The notes under the pieces were generated by a model. The model was given only the letters and a program-made list of their open reading frames with translations, was not told the DNA's origin and searched no databases. Of a stretch of DNA of 64,000 bases, positions 1-8,507 are shown piece by piece. A program made the translations under genes and the position numbers. The stretch comes from Halobacillus sp. Marseille-P3879 (GTDB lineage: Bacteria; Bacillota; Bacilli; Bacillales; Halobacillaceae), in NCBI RefSeq assembly GCF_900240285.1, contig NZ_OESS01000001.1, forward strand, positions 558,001 to 622,000. The letters run 5' to 3'. How positions within the stretch are numbered: the stretch's first letter is position 1; every line of letters starts with the position of its first letter.

Positions 1-54
1 GGCAAATTTGAACCGATCTTCCGTAATGGAAGCTGGGCTATAGATTTTGAATAA
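1..54 (+). CDS. C-terminal end of an unidentified protein (partial)
   Basis: The window opens inside a gene. The frame starting at base 1 reads 17 residues ending in WAIDFE and stops at TAA (52-54), and a terminator follows at once, which supports this as a true gene end. Too little is present to name the protein. Confidence 0.5.
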   Translation, partial: GKFEPIFRNGSWAIDFE

Positions 55-63
55 TGAAATATG

Positions 64-93
64 AAAAGCGAGCCATGTCCGCTCGCTTTTTTT
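64..93 (+). terminator. Intrinsic terminator of the upstream partial gene
   Basis: AAGCGAG pairs with CTCGCTT around a short loop and is followed by a run of seven or more T. It ends the transcript of the gene that enters from the left edge. Confidence 0.8.
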
Positions 94-257
94 ATGTCAA
101 AAGTATGAGAACCGTGACACATTCATTACAGTTCTATTAAAACAAGGTGAAAAATTAGTCAGGCAGACTTCAAGTATGTTAAAAAAGTAGAAGTCAGGTT
201 TTAAAACCAATTAATTAGTGTATGAATTGAAGTATAGAAAACAAGAAGGTGAAAAAT

Positions 258-1277
258 ATGAAGCGAATGGCTCTTTTTGATAACGCAAAGCTGATGCTCA
301 TCTTTCTCGTTGTATTCGGCCACATGGTACAGCCGACAACGGATGGATCACGCGAAATGTATACCATTTACACGTGGATCTATACGTTCCATATGCCTGC
401 ATTTATTTTTCTGGCCGGCTTCTTTGCCAAAGGGTCCGGAAACAAAGACTATATTATAAACTTAGCTAAAAAACTAATTCTGCCCTATCTTATTTTTCAG
501 TTTGTGTTTACGGCGTATTTTCTCTTTATCGGGAAAGACGGATGGCTGAACGCTCCATTTTATCCGCACTGGTCACTATGGTTTCTGTTCAGCTTGTTCT
601 GCTGGCACATCCTTCTGATCTGGTTTAGTAAAATTCCGGCATGGATTGGAATAACAGCTGCGGTAGTGATAGGTGTGCTTGTTGGCTATGCCGACAGCAT
701 TGATCAAACCTTCAGTTTATCAAGAACCTTTGTATTCTTCCCGTTTTTCTTAGCGGGGTATTGGTTGACGACGGATACAGTAATGAAGTGGAGATCGGCT
801 GTTCCAAGAGCAGCAAGCCTTGTGTTTATGGTTACTCTTGGAGTGGTCATTGCAATGGCGCCGGAATTCAATTCAGATTGGCTTCTAGGTTCAAAGTCAT
901 ACGCTACGATGGGTGAAGTGGAATTAGGCGGACTGCTGCGCTTCGGCGTTTATGTCGTAGGGGCATTAATGACAGTGAGTGTCCTTGCCTGGATTCCGAA
1001 TAAACATTTCAGCTTTACCCCATTAGGCGGACAGACGCTGTATGTATACTTGCTGCATGGATTTATCGTCCAGCTGTTTAGACAGCAGAACTGGGTGGAA
1101 ATTAACAATGTACTGGATTTCTCTTTATACTTTGTGCTTTCAGGATTCATTGTTTATTTACTTTCCACAAGCACCATCAGGGCTGTTACGCAGCCGCTCA
1201 TCGAATGCCGTTCGGCTCTATTACGCAAGCAATTTTCCAATTTGCAGCAGCAAGATCGGTATCACACGACCAATTAA
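258..1277 (+). CDS. Acyltransferase 3 family membrane protein
   Basis: A 339-residue multi-pass membrane protein of the acyltransferase 3 family (fucose 4-O-acetylase and OafA-like). These enzymes transfer acyl groups to sugars or other extracytoplasmic acceptors. The N-terminal block ends in VVFGH with His22, the position of the family's conserved histidine, and about ten hydrophobic segments follow. A GGQTLYVYLLHGF block near residue 265 is typical of the family. I chose ATG 258 because AGAAGGTG lies just upstream; the in-frame GTG at 249 falls inside that ribosome binding site. The acceptor substrate cannot be told from sequence, and no sugar-synthesis genes lie beside it. Confidence 0.8.
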   Translation: MKRMALFDNAKLMLIFLVVFGHMVQPTTDGSREMYTIYTWIYTFHMPAFIFLAGFFAKGSGNKDYIINLAKKLILPYLIFQFVFTAYFLFIGKDGWLNAPFYPHWSLWFLFSLFCWHILLIWFSKIPAWIGITAAVVIGVLVGYADSIDQTFSLSRTFVFFPFFLAGYWLTTDTVMKWRSAVPRAASLVFMVTLGVVIAMAPEFNSDWLLGSKSYATMGEVELGGLLRFGVYVVGALMTVSVLAWIPNKHFSFTPLGGQTLYVYLLHGFIVQLFRQQNWVEINNVLDFSLYFVLSGFIVYLLSTSTIRAVTQPLIECRSALLRKQFSNLQQQDRYHTTN

Positions 1278-1284
1278 ATGAGTG

Positions 1285-1356
1285 AAGTACCTCCCTTACG
1301 TTTGAAAATGCTATTCTTGTGAGAGAATAAGCAGAAAAGAAGGGGGGTACTTTTTT
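1285..1356 (+). promoter_or_regulatory. Leader hairpin that contains the ribosome binding site of the next gene
   Basis: AAGTACCTCCCTT (1285-1297) pairs over 13 positions, one of them G-U, with AAGGGGGGTACTT (1340-1352), followed by T6. A smaller stem (TATTCT/AGAATA) lies in the loop. The right arm includes the ribosome binding site of the gene starting at 1357. It reads as a terminator for the upstream gene that also overlaps the next start. A weak promoter-like pair (TTGAAA, 17 bases, GAATAA) lies in the loop, so the gene's own transcript could begin past the left arm. Confidence 0.55.
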
Positions 1357-2013
1357 ATGACTAAAATACTAATGGTCGCTACCAATGTAGATCAGATAGG
1401 TGATCAGAAAACAGGATTATGGCTGTCTGAGTTTGTGGAGCCTGCGACAGAGTGGACTCATGAAGGATTTGAAGTTACAGGGGCCAGTATAAAGGGCGGG
1501 CGAATTCCTATTGACCCAAACAGCTACAGCAATGAGCTGCCTCGGGTTTGGGATGGTGTGATGGAACCAATCCACGATACGATCAAGCTGTCTGAAGTAA
1601 ATCCGGAAGAGTATGATGCGATTTTTTTCTGTGGAGGCCATGGAGCTATGGTGGATTTTCCAAATAGTCCAGAGATTGAAGCTTTACTAGACCATTTCAA
1701 ACAAAATAATAAACTGATCGGGGCAATCTGCCATGGTCCTGCTGCTTTTATTGGAAATAAAGATGTGAATGATATCTCGTTTATTAAAGGAATAAAAATA
1801 ACGGGATACTCAAATGAAGAAGAACAAGCGACTGGTCTAGCTGATGCCATGCCTTTTTTATTAGAGGATGAATTAAAAGAAGCCGGAGCGAGCTATGAAT
1901 CAGGCGGAGTTGAGGCTGATCATGTTGTTGTCGATCAAAACTTCATTACAGGCCAGAATCCTCAATCGACTCATCGTATAGCTGAGGTATTTAAAGAACA
2001 CCTTTCCTCATAA
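1357..2013 (+). CDS. DJ-1/PfpI family protein (type 1 glutamine amidotransferase-like)
   Basis: A 218-residue protein of the DJ-1/PfpI superfamily, closest to the Hsp31-like branch by the pattern around TGLWLSEFVEP (Glu25) and the nucleophile elbow AICHGPAA (Cys125-His126). Members act as glyoxalase III, deglycase or chaperone-type stress proteins; which activity applies here cannot be decided. The length is normal for the branch. ATG 1357 follows a G-rich ribosome binding site that is embedded in a hairpin. The gene is monocistronic, ended by a strong terminator. Confidence 0.85.
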   Translation: MTKILMVATNVDQIGDQKTGLWLSEFVEPATEWTHEGFEVTGASIKGGRIPIDPNSYSNELPRVWDGVMEPIHDTIKLSEVNPEEYDAIFFCGGHGAMVDFPNSPEIEALLDHFKQNNKLIGAICHGPAAFIGNKDVNDISFIKGIKITGYSNEEEQATGLADAMPFLLEDELKEAGASYESGGVEADHVVVDQNFITGQNPQSTHRIAEVFKEHLSS

Positions 2014-2057
2014 AAAAACAGCCGCTTCTTTTCGATAGGAAGCGGCTGTCTGTTTTC
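2013..2057. terminator. Bidirectional intrinsic terminator
   Basis: ACAGCCGCTTC (2019-2029) pairs perfectly with GAAGCGGCTGT (2039-2049), flanked by an A run on the left and T-rich sequence on the right. It serves the converging genes ending at 2013 and 2061. Confidence 0.85.
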
Positions 2058-2060
2058 TTA

Positions 2061-3410
2061 CTAAAAAATGATATGAGCAATTAACGCAATGACCGGCAGG
2101 GTGATGATCGTACGCAGAAGGAAAATAATGAATAAATCCTTTAAGTTAACCGGTACCTTAGAACCGAGCAGCAGCCCGCCGACCTCAGACATATAAATAA
2201 GCTGAGTGACGGAGAGACTTGCGATGATAAATCTGGTCATTTCGCTTTCAATGCCTGAGCCGATAATCGCTGGTAAGAACATATCGGCAAATCCTACGAG
2301 AATCGTTTCAGACGCTGCTTGCGCATTTGGAACCTGCAACAGTTCAAGCAGTGGAATGAAAGGATAGCCAAGCCAGGAAAATACGGGAGTGAACTCAGCA
2401 ATCACGAGAGCAATCGTCCCTAATGCCATAACGATAGGCGCAACCCCCATCCACATATCAAGAATGTTCTGGCCGCCTTCTTTAAAGAATTTCGCAGGAC
2501 CGCTTGCTTTACTTCCACGTTCTACGGCCTGGGCATACGCATAGGAAAGCGTATTATGCTCGTCTGGAATCTTTTCTTCAATATCGTCCGCTTCATCAGT
2601 TACATACGTATCAGCCTTACGGGATAGCGGTGGAATTCTCGGCATGATAAGCGCAGCAATAAATCCTGCAACGGCTACCGTTAAATAAAACGGGATAAAC
2701 ATATGGGCAAGATCCACTTCTTCAATTACTACAATACTAAACGTAATGGACACCACGGAAAACGTCGTACCAATTACGGCTGCTTCACGTTTAGTATAAT
2801 AACCTTCTTCATACTGCTTACTCGTCAGCAGAACGCCGATCGTTCCATCGCCCAGCCATGAAGCCAGGGAATCAATAGAAGAACGTCCAGGCAGTTTAAA
2901 TAAAGGACGCATCACTTTAGTTAACAGGACGCCGAATAATTCTAAAAGTCCAAAGTTAAGAAGTAAAGGAAGGAATAACCCGGCAAATAAAAATACAGCA
3001 AACAATACGTGCAGTAAGTCATCAAGCAGCAGACCGCCCGTGTTACCTGAAATAATAGCTTCAGGTCCAGCCTGGAAATACACCATTATAGCAAAAATCA
3101 TTCCGAGGATACGGGTAATCACCCAAACCCAGGGGACATTGAATAAAGATTGGAAAAATGGAGTCCGGTCCAGTTTTTCCGGGCCGATAATTTTAACGAG
3201 CACCGTTACTACGGCCGTAATGGTAATGATCACCGTCATAATAAGGGATAGTGAATCCGCCAGCTTCTCCTGCAGCCATCCAGCCATTATGGCAATGAGG
3301 ATAGTCACGCTGCCGTCACTGGAAAAAGGAATCATAAATAATATAATGCCAAGAATAGATGGGATTATAAATGCTAAGTGAGATAAAGGTCCAAAATCTC
3401 TTGCTTTCAT
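2061..3410 (-). CDS. YjiH family membrane protein (nucleoside-recognition/Gate domain)
   Basis: A 449-residue integral membrane protein resembling the YjiH family of Gate-domain (nucleoside recognition) proteins. It has roughly ten hydrophobic segments and a hydrophilic loop near residues 265-310 rich in Asp and Glu. A conserved-looking block SSIDSLASWLGDGTIGVLLT sits mid-protein. Some Gate-domain relatives are nucleoside transporters and others are SpoIIIA/SpoVM-like channel components; transport substrate and direction are unknown for YjiH. ATG 3410 has GGAGAG upstream. It stands alone. Confidence 0.75.
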   Translation of the reverse strand: MKARDFGPLSHLAFIIPSILGIILFMIPFSSDGSVTILIAIMAGWLQEKLADSLSLIMTVIITITAVVTVLVKIIGPEKLDRTPFFQSLFNVPWVWVITRILGMIFAIMVYFQAGPEAIISGNTGGLLLDDLLHVLFAVFLFAGLFLPLLLNFGLLELFGVLLTKVMRPLFKLPGRSSIDSLASWLGDGTIGVLLTSKQYEEGYYTKREAAVIGTTFSVVSITFSIVVIEEVDLAHMFIPFYLTVAVAGFIAALIMPRIPPLSRKADTYVTDEADDIEEKIPDEHNTLSYAYAQAVERGSKASGPAKFFKEGGQNILDMWMGVAPIVMALGTIALVIAEFTPVFSWLGYPFIPLLELLQVPNAQAASETILVGFADMFLPAIIGSGIESEMTRFIIASLSVTQLIYMSEVGGLLLGSKVPVNLKDLFIIFLLRTIITLPVIALIAHIIF

Positions 3411-3543
3411 GAAAAGCTCTCCTGTCTATGATTAATAAGTAGAATATTTATACAGCGTTATTTATTTTAATACGAAATACCTAAAAATCCAATAGAAAAT
3501 TTTACTTTCCTTTACATTTCTCTTTAAGAATGGATAAATCCTG

Positions 3544-4416
3544 CTAATTTCCGATGTATTTTTTCAAAATTCGATCAACACTGGATCCATACATTTCACC
3601 AAATATGTTTAAATGAACAAGCAGATAAAAGAGCTGATAAAGCGGCTTAACCTCTTTGTATTCACTATACAACGGAGACACTTGTTGATAAGAAGAATAA
3701 AAGGACGGAGCAAAGCCTCCAAATAATTCGGTGAACGCTATCTCAAACTGGGGATCTCCATATACGATTGATGGATCAATTAGAAAAGGCTCTCCCTCTT
3801 TACTTGTTAAGTAGTTTCCGCCCCACAGATCTCCATGCAGCAGGGAAGCGGAAGGTTCAGCAGGTACAAACTTATCCAGGTGTGTGAGCAGAGTTTCCAT
3901 GCGTTTCTGCCGCTTTCCATTGATTCGGCCATTTTCTTTCCCGATGAGATACTGGTGGTGAAGCCGGTTATCCCGGTAGTATTCTACCCAGCTGTCTTTC
4001 CATTCATTAGGCTGGTCGAGTTCCCCGACAAATGTAGGCTCGCCAAAGCCATAATGATCAGCGGTTTGTTTATGCATAAGTGCAAGCTTCTCACCAAGCT
4101 TCTCTGACGAATCATATGTGCTGCTGGCTTCAATCCACTCAAGAGCCATCATACCGATTTCATTCTCGTCAGGTTCATCATAGTAGTAGACTTCAGGGAC
4201 AGAAACGGTTTGAGTATGACGAATAGCTTCGAGACCTGAAGCTTCAGCTTTGAAGAAGTGAGAAGGAACGTTTTGGTTGCCTTTCATGAAATAGGTCTGT
4301 TCCTCCGTTTTTACATAAAATGCTTCATTGATATCACCTCCACTGACTGACTTAATTTCTTGAATGCCCGATTGATCGTTGATCTGCTGCAATACACGTT
4401 TAATTTGTTGTTTCAT
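3544..4416 (-). CDS. Fructosamine kinase family protein
   Basis: A 290-residue protein of the fructosamine/ketosamine-3-kinase family within the APH-like kinase fold. These enzymes phosphorylate sugar adducts on protein lysines so that the adduct falls off. The catalytic loop LLHGDLWGGNYL and the metal-binding FLIDPSIVYGDPQFE are both present, as is a lysine in the N-terminal lobe (TYFMKG). The start is set at ATG 4416, which has TCCTCC (AGGAGG) five bases upstream; an in-frame start 54 bases further up lacks a site. The actual substrate in bacteria is often uncertain. Confidence 0.85.
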   Translation of the reverse strand: MKQQIKRVLQQINDQSGIQEIKSVSGGDINEAFYVKTEEQTYFMKGNQNVPSHFFKAEASGLEAIRHTQTVSVPEVYYYDEPDENEIGMMALEWIEASSTYDSSEKLGEKLALMHKQTADHYGFGEPTFVGELDQPNEWKDSWVEYYRDNRLHHQYLIGKENGRINGKRQKRMETLLTHLDKFVPAEPSASLLHGDLWGGNYLTSKEGEPFLIDPSIVYGDPQFEIAFTELFGGFAPSFYSSYQQVSPLYSEYKEVKPLYQLFYLLVHLNIFGEMYGSSVDRILKKYIGN

Positions 4417-4479
4417 GATTTCCTCCTTGAATGTAATTAGTGAATTTTTCCCTTTAAAAGCAGAAGCCAATCGCCTAAA

Positions 4480-4516
4480 TAAAAAAGAATCAAGAGTATA
4501 TTCACTCTGATTCTTT
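4480..4516 (-). terminator. Terminator of the acetyltransferase gene
   Basis: Read on the minus strand, AGAATCA-GAGT pairs with ACTC-TTGATTCT and is followed by six T. It overlaps the stop region of the gene at 4515-5408. Confidence 0.75.
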
Positions 4517-5408
4517 AATGTAATAAAGTATCATTCGATTCTAGTCCAATTACTTTCTCATAGGCATAAATGGTATGGATTTCAACAAACCCTATGTTTT
4601 CATATAACTGTTCAGCTGGTTCATTGTTCGTGCGTACGGAAATGGTTACAATTTCTACATCATAGACGTAAAATGCATATTGAAGCGCATGCTCAATTAA
4701 AGCGGAACCGATTCCGCTGCCTTGTGCTGAAGGATGAACATTGACGAAGCAAATTTCTCCTTCGTCAGGGGTGATTAATTCAAAGTATAAGTAGCCTTCT
4801 AATCTTCCACCCATCTTATAACCCCATAGTTTATTTACATCATTGTCAGCCAACTCAATCATTTCATTAGTCGTGTAATAAGCGCCGGACGGATGAAGTT
4901 CGCGAAGTTCATTATATTCATGCTCCTGTATTTCTTCAATCTGTTCTTCTTTCTTAGAAGAAGGAGAGAAGCGAGAATGATGCAGGGCTAGTGTTTTTTC
5001 CTTGTTATATAAATTGAAGTTGTGACGCTCCGCAAAGGCCACAAGATCATGGTTTGCCTTAAAGCAGGCGACCTTAACAGCATCAAAATGAAGTTGAACT
5101 GTCAGGGAAGCTTTGTCCCACAAAGCCTCGATAACATCAGTGCCTTTCTTTGTTGAAAAAGGGCCCAGCAGCCGGCATAGCTTCTGCTCGAAAAAAGGCA
5201 GGATTCCAATAAAACCAATGATTTTTTCATTTTCCCAGGCCACATAGGCCAGCGGTTCGTGAAACTGTGTCAGCGTCCAGATTTGTTCAAATATCTCATT
5301 GGGATCTGACGCTAACCAGGCGACGTAATGCTTGTCCTGTTCGTTCATCCCATGCAGCCACTCAGCCACTGTATGTAAATGCCGTACTTCTAACTCTTGG
5401 ATCTGCAT
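4515..5408 (-). CDS. GNAT family N-acetyltransferase
   Basis: A 297-residue protein with a C-terminal GNAT acetyltransferase domain. The acetyl-CoA loop reads GSGIGSALIEHAL near residue 230, and the following YENIGF matches the usual C-terminal GNAT element. The N-terminal half (to about residue 150) looks like a second, degenerate GNAT domain with a beta-strand pattern YVAWENEKIIGFIGI. Start ATG 5408 is preceded by AAAGGTGG; an upstream in-frame codon at 5441 has no ribosome binding site. The acceptor is unknown. Confidence 0.8.
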   Translation of the reverse strand: MQIQELEVRHLHTVAEWLHGMNEQDKHYVAWLASDPNEIFEQIWTLTQFHEPLAYVAWENEKIIGFIGILPFFEQKLCRLLGPFSTKKGTDVIEALWDKASLTVQLHFDAVKVACFKANHDLVAFAERHNFNLYNKEKTLALHHSRFSPSSKKEEQIEEIQEHEYNELRELHPSGAYYTTNEMIELADNDVNKLWGYKMGGRLEGYLYFELITPDEGEICFVNVHPSAQGSGIGSALIEHALQYAFYVYDVEIVTISVRTNNEPAEQLYENIGFVEIHTIYAYEKVIGLESNDTLLH

Positions 5409-5463
5409 ATTGACCACCTTTCTCCCTTTTGATAAAAGCATGCCACAATAGGGGAGGGGAGTA

Positions 5464-5503
5464 AAGAAAAAACCAACCAGTGCGGGGGTCTGGTTGGTTG
5501 ATA
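5464..5503 (-). terminator. Terminator of the M6 peptidase gene
   Basis: On the minus strand AACCAACCAG pairs perfectly with CTGGTTGGTT around a C-rich loop and is followed by TTTTTT. It lies directly behind the metalloprotease stop codon. Confidence 0.85.
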
Positions 5504-5510
5504 TTAGAAA

Positions 5511-7706
5511 TTATTTAGGTCCTTTTCCTTTACCTGGGTGGCCTTTCCCTTTTTCAGGCTTGTCCTTCCCATGGCCTTTCCCGGGTTTATCTTTTTTAGG
5601 GCCTTTTTCCTTATACTTAATTTCATATTCAAACGGTACAGAATTCAGTTCATCCTGAGGGGCTGCATAGTAAGTGGTCATATACGTTTTTCCTGGTCGG
5701 AAGGCTTTCTTAATGTTTAAAGCATCTTCCTCTGTGACGTCAAATGGATCAACTTCAATGACTTTATGCTTACCGCCTTTGTTTTCTTTAATGAAAGTAA
5801 CGCCGTAGTTGACATAGTTTTCTTTCAACTCATTTTCATTGACGAAATCTTCCTCAATACTGCTGTTGCCGTTAAGAGCAATCTTAGCTTCAGGGATAGA
5901 GATGTTATCGACAAACCATCCCTCTTCGGTTGTTCCCCAGTCTGTCAGATATCGGAAAGAGACGAGGACCTCTTCGCCGGCATATTCCGAGAGATCGAAC
6001 GTTTCATTTTCGTAGCCTTCAAATACTCCTGTGAATCCAGGGACATTTTCTTTAATCTTCGGATAACCTTCTTCGACCACGTCAGAGCGGGTATTCTCGT
6101 TCTCTAAGGAAGTCCATGTTTCCCCATTATCGGTAGAAACCTGTACCACCCCGAAGTCCCATTGCTCTTCAATATCAACGTAGTGATCGAAATTCAATGT
6201 TGCTTCGTTTAAGCCGGTAAGGTCAGCTTCAAAAATTAGCTTGTTGTCAACTTCGTCTCCAGAGCCGCCAAACAACACCTGTTCACCGCTGCCTAGAGGG
6301 TCCTCAGTTGTTTCCCACTGAATAGGCATAAAGTCAATCCCGTTAAAACTGAAGTCTTCTACTTTTTGACCTGGTTCGATGTTAAATTCTTTAAAATCTG
6401 TACCCCAGGCGGGAACACCATCTTTTTCAAAGTCTTCTGCTTTTTCAAAGTTTACGGTCATGCCGCGGGTATCGCCCTCTTCAGTTGGAAGATCACGGAG
6501 GTCGATGTTTTCGAACCCATATAATCCGCCTTTGTATTTGTTATCATCCAAAACTAAAGCTGATGTAAAGTCCTGATACACTTCATTGAAGGTAGTATCG
6601 ATATCGAATTCTTCAAAAGCCTGCTCATAGCTTTCGATGCTGTTCAACTCACTCTTAGCTATATAACGGATAAATTCCTGACCAAATCTTTCATAGTTAT
6701 ATAGAGTAAACAGCTGCACTAATCCGTAGTCAGCGATTGTTTCCGGACCAGTTTCGGCATCGACATGCTCGTCCCAGCTTGTAAGAGAGTTTTCCGGGTG
6801 GTCAAGCAGGAAGTTGATCGAACCGCTGTCCATACCATAGCCGCCTAAGAATTCAGAGAAGGTAGACATCCCTTCGTTTAACCAGCTCGTTTCATCGGAA
6901 TCGTTGTCAGCATGGATCAAGTGCTGCAGCTCGTGGATCGTTGTTCCGAAAAAGGTGCTCTCTAGTCGAGTATCCCAATCTCTAGAATCAATCGTGATCA
7001 TGTTACGGTCTACATAATTTTCTAGAGTCTGCCAGAAGAAACCGGCAACGAAGAAAGGATATTCTGGATCGTAGTAGTTATCATCTTTTACGTTATCGAC
7101 CATAATCATCACTTTGTCTCCGTCACCTTCATAGTAGCCTTCAGGGAGTCCAACCATTTCAGGTAAGGGAGAATTACTTCCATCCATTTCGTCAGGCATT
7201 CCAAAGAAATCAGTAGCGACAGGATACATATTACTGTCGAATTCTTCCGTCATTTTTTCCACTTGCTCCTGGGTGATCTCATGGGCTGGTCGGGGGTCTC
7301 CTTCCCCGAATGATAAGTCATTTGCGACCCATACTTCAGAATGCTCACCGACACTGCGGAGAGTAAATTCCTTAAATGCTAGATCTCGATCAAGAAATAA
7401 TTTTGTTTCCCCTTCACTGTATGTAGTACTTGCTGTATTGTTTTCTTCTCCGGAAGATGACTCTTCCTCAAGGTTCGCGCTCTTTCCATTTTCCTTAATC
7501 TTTTGGTTAGCTCTCTGCTCGAAACCTTCCTGCTCTGATTCCTTCTGAAGTTGACCGTCGATATCGATACGGTCGCCGTAACGCTTCGTGTTCCAGTTAT
7601 CATACGTTGAGCTTGCACTAACGTCTGAAGCTGCAGCAGGGGAGAAAAGCGACAGAGTAAGTGCACTGACTGATAGTAATGCAGTCATTTTCTTTTTCAT
7701 GTGCAT
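5511..7706 (-). CDS. Secreted immune inhibitor A-like M6 metallopeptidase
   Basis: A 731-residue exported zinc metalloprotease related to immune inhibitor A (peptidase family M6). A Sec signal peptide (MKKKMTALL then a hydrophobic core to AAAS, residues 3-27) is followed by an acidic propeptide-like region and a catalytic domain with HELQH at 258-262 and a downstream Glu in WLNEGMS. Residues about 440-640 form a beta-rich domain like the adhesion/MAM-type module of M6 proteases (QVSTDNGETW, DWGTTEEGWFVDNISI). The last 30 residues are a Lys/Gly/Pro repeat tail, probably wall- or polyanion-binding. Two start codons six bases apart both fit the AGGAGGT site; 7706 is kept. The gene is monocistronic. 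Confidence 0.85.
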   Translation of the reverse strand: MHMKKKMTALLSVSALTLSLFSPAAASDVSASSTYDNWNTKRYGDRIDIDGQLQKESEQEGFEQRANQKIKENGKSANLEEESSSGEENNTASTTYSEGETKLFLDRDLAFKEFTLRSVGEHSEVWVANDLSFGEGDPRPAHEITQEQVEKMTEEFDSNMYPVATDFFGMPDEMDGSNSPLPEMVGLPEGYYEGDGDKVMIMVDNVKDDNYYDPEYPFFVAGFFWQTLENYVDRNMITIDSRDWDTRLESTFFGTTIHELQHLIHADNDSDETSWLNEGMSTFSEFLGGYGMDSGSINFLLDHPENSLTSWDEHVDAETGPETIADYGLVQLFTLYNYERFGQEFIRYIAKSELNSIESYEQAFEEFDIDTTFNEVYQDFTSALVLDDNKYKGGLYGFENIDLRDLPTEEGDTRGMTVNFEKAEDFEKDGVPAWGTDFKEFNIEPGQKVEDFSFNGIDFMPIQWETTEDPLGSGEQVLFGGSGDEVDNKLIFEADLTGLNEATLNFDHYVDIEEQWDFGVVQVSTDNGETWTSLENENTRSDVVEEGYPKIKENVPGFTGVFEGYENETFDLSEYAGEEVLVSFRYLTDWGTTEEGWFVDNISIPEAKIALNGNSSIEEDFVNENELKENYVNYGVTFIKENKGGKHKVIEVDPFDVTEEDALNIKKAFRPGKTYMTTYYAAPQDELNSVPFEYEIKYKEKGPKKDKPGKGHGKDKPEKGKGHPGKGKGPK

Positions 7707-7952
7707 GAATACCTCCTATGTGGAATTTATTTCGTGACCCGCAATTTTCATTATAATAGGTTCACCGGAAATATTCAAAATATTTTGAATAGTAAATTGG
7801 AAGGAATTTTAAGTCATGAGGGAAATAAGTTTGTCAAACTTTAGGCTCATAATATAGACACATTTGACTATATGAGAAGATTTGAAGTTGTAAATATAAA
7901 AAATTGACGCATGATAGGAAGAAATAGGTGCATCGTTTAGCTCACAAATCGA

Positions 7953-8057
7953 TCAATTATTGTCGCAGGTTGATTTACCGAACAGCCCTAGAGCAAGGAG
8001 GATAAATAAAATAATAAAAAATGCAACCCCCTCACCGTTGAAAAAATCTTCATTCAT
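7953..8057 (-). CDS. Small single-span membrane protein (34 residues)
   Basis: A 34-codon frame encodes a short polar N-terminus (MNEDFFNGEG), one hydrophobic span (VAFFIILFILLALGLFG) and a polar tail KSTCDNN. GGAGG lies about seven bases before ATG 8057. Layout and size recall the YjcZ/YtzK-type small sporulation membrane proteins, but the match is by pattern only. It follows the 88-residue gene at 8071 in the same direction with 13 bases between, so the two may be co-transcribed. Confidence 0.6.
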   Translation of the reverse strand: MNEDFFNGEGVAFFIILFILLALGLFGKSTCDNN

Positions 8058-8070
8058 TTTTTCGTCCTCC

Positions 8071-8337
8071 TTAATCATCAAGTTTTCGTTTAAATGCTTC
8101 AATCACGTGGTCAGTGCTCATGTCGCCATTGTTTCTTAAAAATCGGTGCAGTTCATCGATCTGGGGGTTCTGAGGTTTACGAAACTCTCCAATCATTCTG
8201 AGTTCCACTTCTCCGGCGCGGGAAATAAGGACACGATCTACGGAGAGCTGGCCGCATAATATGAGAATGGCTGCGATAAATTCCAGGCTCTTATCAGCAA
8301 AGAGGTCTTCTGGGTTTCGGTTACGATGTTTACGCAT
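8071..8337 (-). CDS. Conserved hypothetical protein (88 residues)
   Basis: I do not recognise this protein. It is small and soluble, with a basic N-terminus (MRKHRNRNPEDLF), a hydrophobic helix FIAAILILCGQL near residues 20-31, and a charged C-terminus ending in FKRKLDD. ATG 8337 is preferred over the adjacent GTG 8340 because GGAGAC then sits at good distance. It lies upstream of the small membrane protein at 7953-8057 on the same strand and probably shares its transcript. Confidence 0.6.
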   Translation of the reverse strand: MRKHRNRNPEDLFADKSLEFIAAILILCGQLSVDRVLISRAGEVELRMIGEFRKPQNPQIDELHRFLRNNGDMSTDHVIEAFKRKLDD

Positions 8338-8507
8338 CACTTCGTCTCCTTTATCCGGCGTGGTAGTTAGAATGTATTATACGTGGGCGTGAAAAAATTT
8401 GTGGCATACAAAGTGATTAAAGGACAGGATTTTATTTAATAAATGCAGATTAATCTGGATATAAGCAGGGTAATGAATAATGTGTTGAACAGATTGGGGA
8501 GAGCAGG

